Assembly: GCA_007126675.1 (NCBI GenBank)
Contig: SLAU01000064.1
Coordinates: 1-8,752, forward strand
Length of the DNA: 8,752 nt
Direction of reading: 5' to 3'
Origin: Balneolaceae bacterium
GTDB taxonomy: Bacteria; Bacteroidota; Rhodothermia; Balneolales; Balneolaceae
Shown here: one piece after another, positions 6,889 to 8,752 of the stretch
How positions within the stretch are numbered: the stretch's first letter is position 1
Layout of the letters: every line of letters starts with the position of its first letter
Notes under the pieces: generated by a model
What the model was told of the DNA's origin: nothing
The model's database searches: none
Seen by the model: the letters and a program-made list of their open reading frames with translations, nothing else
Program-made: the position numbers and the translations under genes

Positions 6889-6907
6889 GATTCAATTAAA
6901 TTGATTC
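6889..6907. repeat. AT-rich palindrome in convergent gap
   Basis: TCAATT-A-AATTGA (6892-6904) is a perfect 6-bp-arm palindrome; beyond one T/T mismatch it extends to GA...TC, giving 19 bp in all. It lies between the 3' ends of the M23 gene and the response regulator gene. No T-tract follows on either strand, so a terminator role is doubtful. It may be chance in A/T-rich DNA. Confidence 0.3.
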
Positions 6908-6948
6908 TTACCACCTGTTTGCTGCAAAGTTTCTTACTGCTTTAACAG

Positions 6949-7653
6949 TTAGTCATCACACTTAAACTTGAAACCCTGTTTCCGAATAGTTTCAATGTAA
7001 TCTTTTTCAGAATGCTCTCTGATTTTCTTTCTCAGGTAACTGATATATACATTAATGTAGTTCGTTTGGGTATCGAAATGAATATCCCAGACTTTTTCAG
7101 CGAGTTCTTCTTGTGAGATTACTTTATTTTTATTTTTCATAAAGTAAACAAGCAGGTTGAACTCATTATTTGTTAACGGAACCTGATTATCATTAACAAG
7201 CATATCTCTGTTAATCAGATCTACCTTCAATTCACCACACTTCAGTTCCTTTTCAAAATCTCCTGCTGTGCTTCTTCTGTTGATCGCATCAATACGGGCT
7301 ACAAGTTCATCGCTGTTGAAAGGCTTTGTGAGGTAATCATCTGCGCCAACATTTAATACCTGAACTTTAACATTTGTTTCATGTTCTGCAGATAAAACAA
7401 GCACGGGAGTGGTAACGCCCTTCTCACGAATTGATTCACATACATCATATCCGTTTCCGTCAGGCAATCTGAGATCGAGAATGATCATATCGTATTCATT
7501 CTCAAGTGCGAGTTTTTCGCCTTCACTGGCAGTACCGGCTAAATCAACTCCATTACCTTTATGTTGAAGAATAGCTTTAACAAGTGTCCTTACTGTGGGA
7601 TCATCTTCCACAACCAGCACATTCATACTTTTTTCGTCTGTAGATGTTGTCAT
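6949..7653 (-). CDS. OmpR/PhoB-family response regulator (orphan)
   Basis: A 234-residue two-domain regulator. The receiver domain (about 11-125) has the acidic pocket VVEDDP (14-19), the phospho-acceptor Asp60 in MIILDLRLPDGNG, the switch Ser88 in VLVLSAE, and Lys110 in YLTKPF. The winged-helix DNA-binding domain (about 136-232) has LTNNEFNLLVYFMKNKNKVIS (with the preceding P) and the recognition-helix/wing region TNYINVYISYLRKKI. It should be phosphorylated by a sensor kinase and bind direct repeats near promoters. No histidine kinase gene is next to it in this window; both flanking genes have other functions, so the partner is elsewhere. An alternative start at Met10 (MNVLVV) would remove nine poorly conserved residues. 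The first Met is chosen because the upstream promoter leaves a normal leader of about 40 nt. It converges with the M23 gene. Confidence 0.93.
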   Translation of the reverse strand: MTTSTDEKSMNVLVVEDDPTVRTLVKAILQHKGNGVDLAGTASEGEKLALENEYDMIILDLRLPDGNGYDVCESIREKGVTTPVLVLSAEHETNVKVQVLNVGADDYLTKPFNSDELVARIDAINRRSTAGDFEKELKCGELKVDLINRDMLVNDNQVPLTNNEFNLLVYFMKNKNKVISQEELAEKVWDIHFDTQTNYINVYISYLRKKIREHSEKDYIETIRKQGFKFKCDD

Positions 7654-7686
7654 AATTCAGGTATAAGTGAATGTAGATTTCAAAAC

Positions 7687-7708
7687 TTATAATATCACTA
7701 TATTATAA
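7687..7708. repeat. Perfect 9-bp-arm palindrome over the regulator -10 box
   Basis: TTATAATAT (7687-7695) and ATATTATAA (7700-7708) are exact inverted repeats with a CACT spacer. The element lies between the esterase stop (7740) and the response regulator start (7653). It covers the candidate -10 and start site of the regulator promoter, so it could be an operator. Read on the minus strand it is followed by GTTTTG, so a weak terminator for the esterase gene is the alternative; the all-A/T stem argues against a strong one. Confidence 0.5.
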
Positions 7709-7731
7709 AAATATTGAGATAAAGCTACCAA
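7702..7731 (-). promoter_or_regulatory. Candidate promoter of the response regulator gene
   Basis: Read on the minus strand, TTGGTA (7731-7726) and a perfect TATAAT (7707-7702) are separated by 18 nt, close to a vegetative sigma-70 promoter. Transcription would start near 7694, giving a leader of about 40 nt to the ATG at 7653. Many Bacteroidota use a different -7/-33 consensus, so this reading depends on the sigma factor of the host. The -10 lies inside an inverted repeat described separately. Confidence 0.45.
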
Positions 7732-7739
7732 TAATATCT

Positions 7740-8447
7740 TTAATTGTAGCCTAATTTTTTTTGCCAGTCTTTTATTTCATCAAAATATTGCCTGTTTAAC
7801 TTATGTGAGGCATCAATCATCTTAAATTTTGCATTTAAATCTGCCTTTTTTAGTTTTTCAATCTCACTTTTTTGAGGTTCATGTTTAACAGATTCATCAT
7901 TTTTACCGTGTAAAGCCAAAATATTTAAATGTTTTAAATTTTCCCAGTTATCATGCACGACCTCAGTTTTTACACGGGCATTTAAAACAATAAGCTCATT
8001 GATATGTTTCCATCTGGTTAATGCAAAATATCCTGCCTGATATCCTCCCATCGAATATCCCAAAATTGATATTCTTTCGGGATGTATGATTTTTAACATT
8101 CTGTCGATTACACTTTGAATAAACTCTGAGGTGATTTCGAGTGACTTGATGAATTGCCCCCGATTGCCGTCATATAAGTACCAGGCTCTCCCCCATTTCG
8201 ACACGTTAACTTTTCTGCTTGTATCATAAATAGGGTAAGGACCCTGAATAAATAGATGATATGCTTTTGTACTTAACAGTGGCTTACAGATTTTCTCAAA
8301 CTGTTCAATATTCTGGCCGTATCCATGTAAATAGACAATTAACGGCTTGCTTTCTGATTTCACACCTGTTTCAATAAGTTTATACGGTACTTCTAAACGA
8401 AAGGTAGTTTTACCAGACATCAAAACTTCGGATTCTATTTTATTCAT
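7740..8447 (-). CDS. Alpha/beta-hydrolase, phospholipase/carboxylesterase-like
   Basis: A 235-residue alpha/beta-hydrolase, probably cytoplasmic as no signal peptide is visible. The oxyanion-hole strand reads PLIVYLHGYGQN (35-46), the nucleophile elbow is LGYSMGGYQ (129-137, Ser132), the acid is Asp184 in LALHGKNDESV, and the base is His215 in DASHKLN. This order and the length fit the phospholipase/carboxylesterase (PF02230-like) group, which cleaves short-chain acyl or thioester bonds; the substrate is not evident. The coding sequence is visibly more A/T-rich than the genes on either side (about 25-33% G+C in sampled 60-bp rows, against about 47% in a response regulator row), hinting at later acquisition or weaker selection. 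An alternative start at Met10 (8420) is possible. It has 107 bp upstream to truA and 86 bp downstream to the response regulator. Confidence 0.82.
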   Translation of the reverse strand: MNKIESEVLMSGKTTFRLEVPYKLIETGVKSESKPLIVYLHGYGQNIEQFEKICKPLLSTKAYHLFIQGPYPIYDTSRKVNVSKWGRAWYLYDGNRGQFIKSLEITSEFIQSVIDRMLKIIHPERISILGYSMGGYQAGYFALTRWKHINELIVLNARVKTEVVHDNWENLKHLNILALHGKNDESVKHEPQKSEIEKLKKADLNAKFKMIDASHKLNRQYFDEIKDWQKKLGYN

Positions 8448-8554
8448 AAATACTTTTTGAGAAAAATTTCCTGGTGTTGATTAAGCTTGAATTTTAATTG
8501 AAAAGTTAATTTGATTCAGAATTTAATCAATATACTTAATTAGTATTCAACCTT

Positions 8555-8752
8555 TCATTTTTGATAGATCACATTTTCAAGAATAAGTCCCTGAGGTGGA
8601 GCAGAAAATGCTTTTTGTTTTAATTCATTTTTATTTAACAGATCAGAAAACTCGTTCATGGTAATTTTGCCGGTTGCAACCTGAACCATAGAGCCCACAA
8701 GCCTGCGAACCATATGCCTTAAAAAACGATTTGCTGAAATCCTGAAAATCAA
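8555..8752 (-). CDS. truA: tRNA pseudouridine synthase A (TruA), C-terminal fragment
   Basis: The last 65 or so residues of TruA, which isomerises uridines 38-40 in the anticodon arm of many tRNAs to pseudouridine. The diagnostic segment FRISANRFLRHMVRRLVG (F.I.A..FL.HMVR..VG) is near the beginning, followed by the VATGKI segment and the closing APPQGLILENVIY, matching the usual 'AP..GL.L..V.Y' end of the family. The window edge cuts the gene: the first codon visible (TTG, 8752-8750) is an internal leucine and not a start, and the catalytic aspartate lies outside. The stop TGA is at 8557-8555. It reads toward the esterase gene in the same direction. Confidence 0.95.
   Translation of the reverse strand: MIFRISANRFLRHMVRRLVGSMVQVATGKITMNEFSDLLNKNELKQKAFSAPPQGLILENVIYQK

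Noticed and set aside
6935..6952. Hairpin ACTG/CAGT at the response regulator stop as a terminator
   Set aside because: Only four contiguous pairs plus a mismatch, and no T-run on the minus strand.
8477..8546. Inverted repeats TTGATTAA/TTAATCAA (8477-8484, 8523-8530) and ATACT/AGTAT (8532-8536, 8542-8546) after truA
   Set aside because: Short A/T-only or nearly A/T-only arms in very A/T-rich DNA, with no T-tract in the right place; expected by chance.

Overview
The window looks like chromosomal DNA from a member of the Bacteroidota in the broad sense, most likely the Balneolaeota/Rhodothermota branch. This is an inference from four things: moderate-to-low GC, A/T-rich leaders with no AGGAGG-type Shine-Dalgarno before the start codons, a xerC-hpf gene pair as seen in Bacteroidota, and carotenoid-tailoring genes beside an HPr kinase. 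No rRNA, tRNA, CRISPR array, insertion sequence or phage gene is visible, and most genes are ordinary housekeeping or envelope genes.

Left part (1-3399): the 3' part of a metal-dependent amidohydrolase (+) runs in from outside the window. It converges on a CrtC-type carotenoid 1,2-hydratase homologue (-). A 68-bp gap separates that gene from a divergently transcribed membrane-associated family 2 glycosyltransferase (+) resembling CruC/CrtQ carotenoid glycosyltransferases. The pair suggests hydration of the psi end of a carotenoid followed by glycosylation of the new tertiary hydroxyl. The 3' junction between the amidohydrolase and the hydratase holds an imperfect 86-bp inverted repeat.

Middle part (3453-5753): a compact + strand operon encodes a XerC/D tyrosine recombinase, a short-form ribosome hibernation factor (HPF/RaiA) and HPr kinase/phosphorylase, with gaps of 21 and 10 bp. 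It is closed by a strong candidate intrinsic terminator whose 5' arm lies inside the last codons of hprK. The hpf-hprK linkage recalls the rpoN-hpf-ptsN-hprK neighbourhood of some Proteobacteria.

Right part (5816-8752): a single-pass M23 (LytM) peptidase with a coiled coil (+) faces an orphan OmpR/PhoB-type response regulator (-). Next come an AT-rich alpha/beta-hydrolase of the phospholipase/carboxylesterase type (-) and the C-terminal end of tRNA pseudouridine synthase TruA (-), cut by the window edge. The response regulator has a recognisable promoter whose -10 box is buried in a perfect 9-bp-arm palindrome.

I do not see a clearly new multi-gene system. The best leads are the carotenoid divergent pair with its palindromic shared promoter region, the hpf-hprK operon, the palindrome at the regulator promoter, and the structured junction near 1013-1098.
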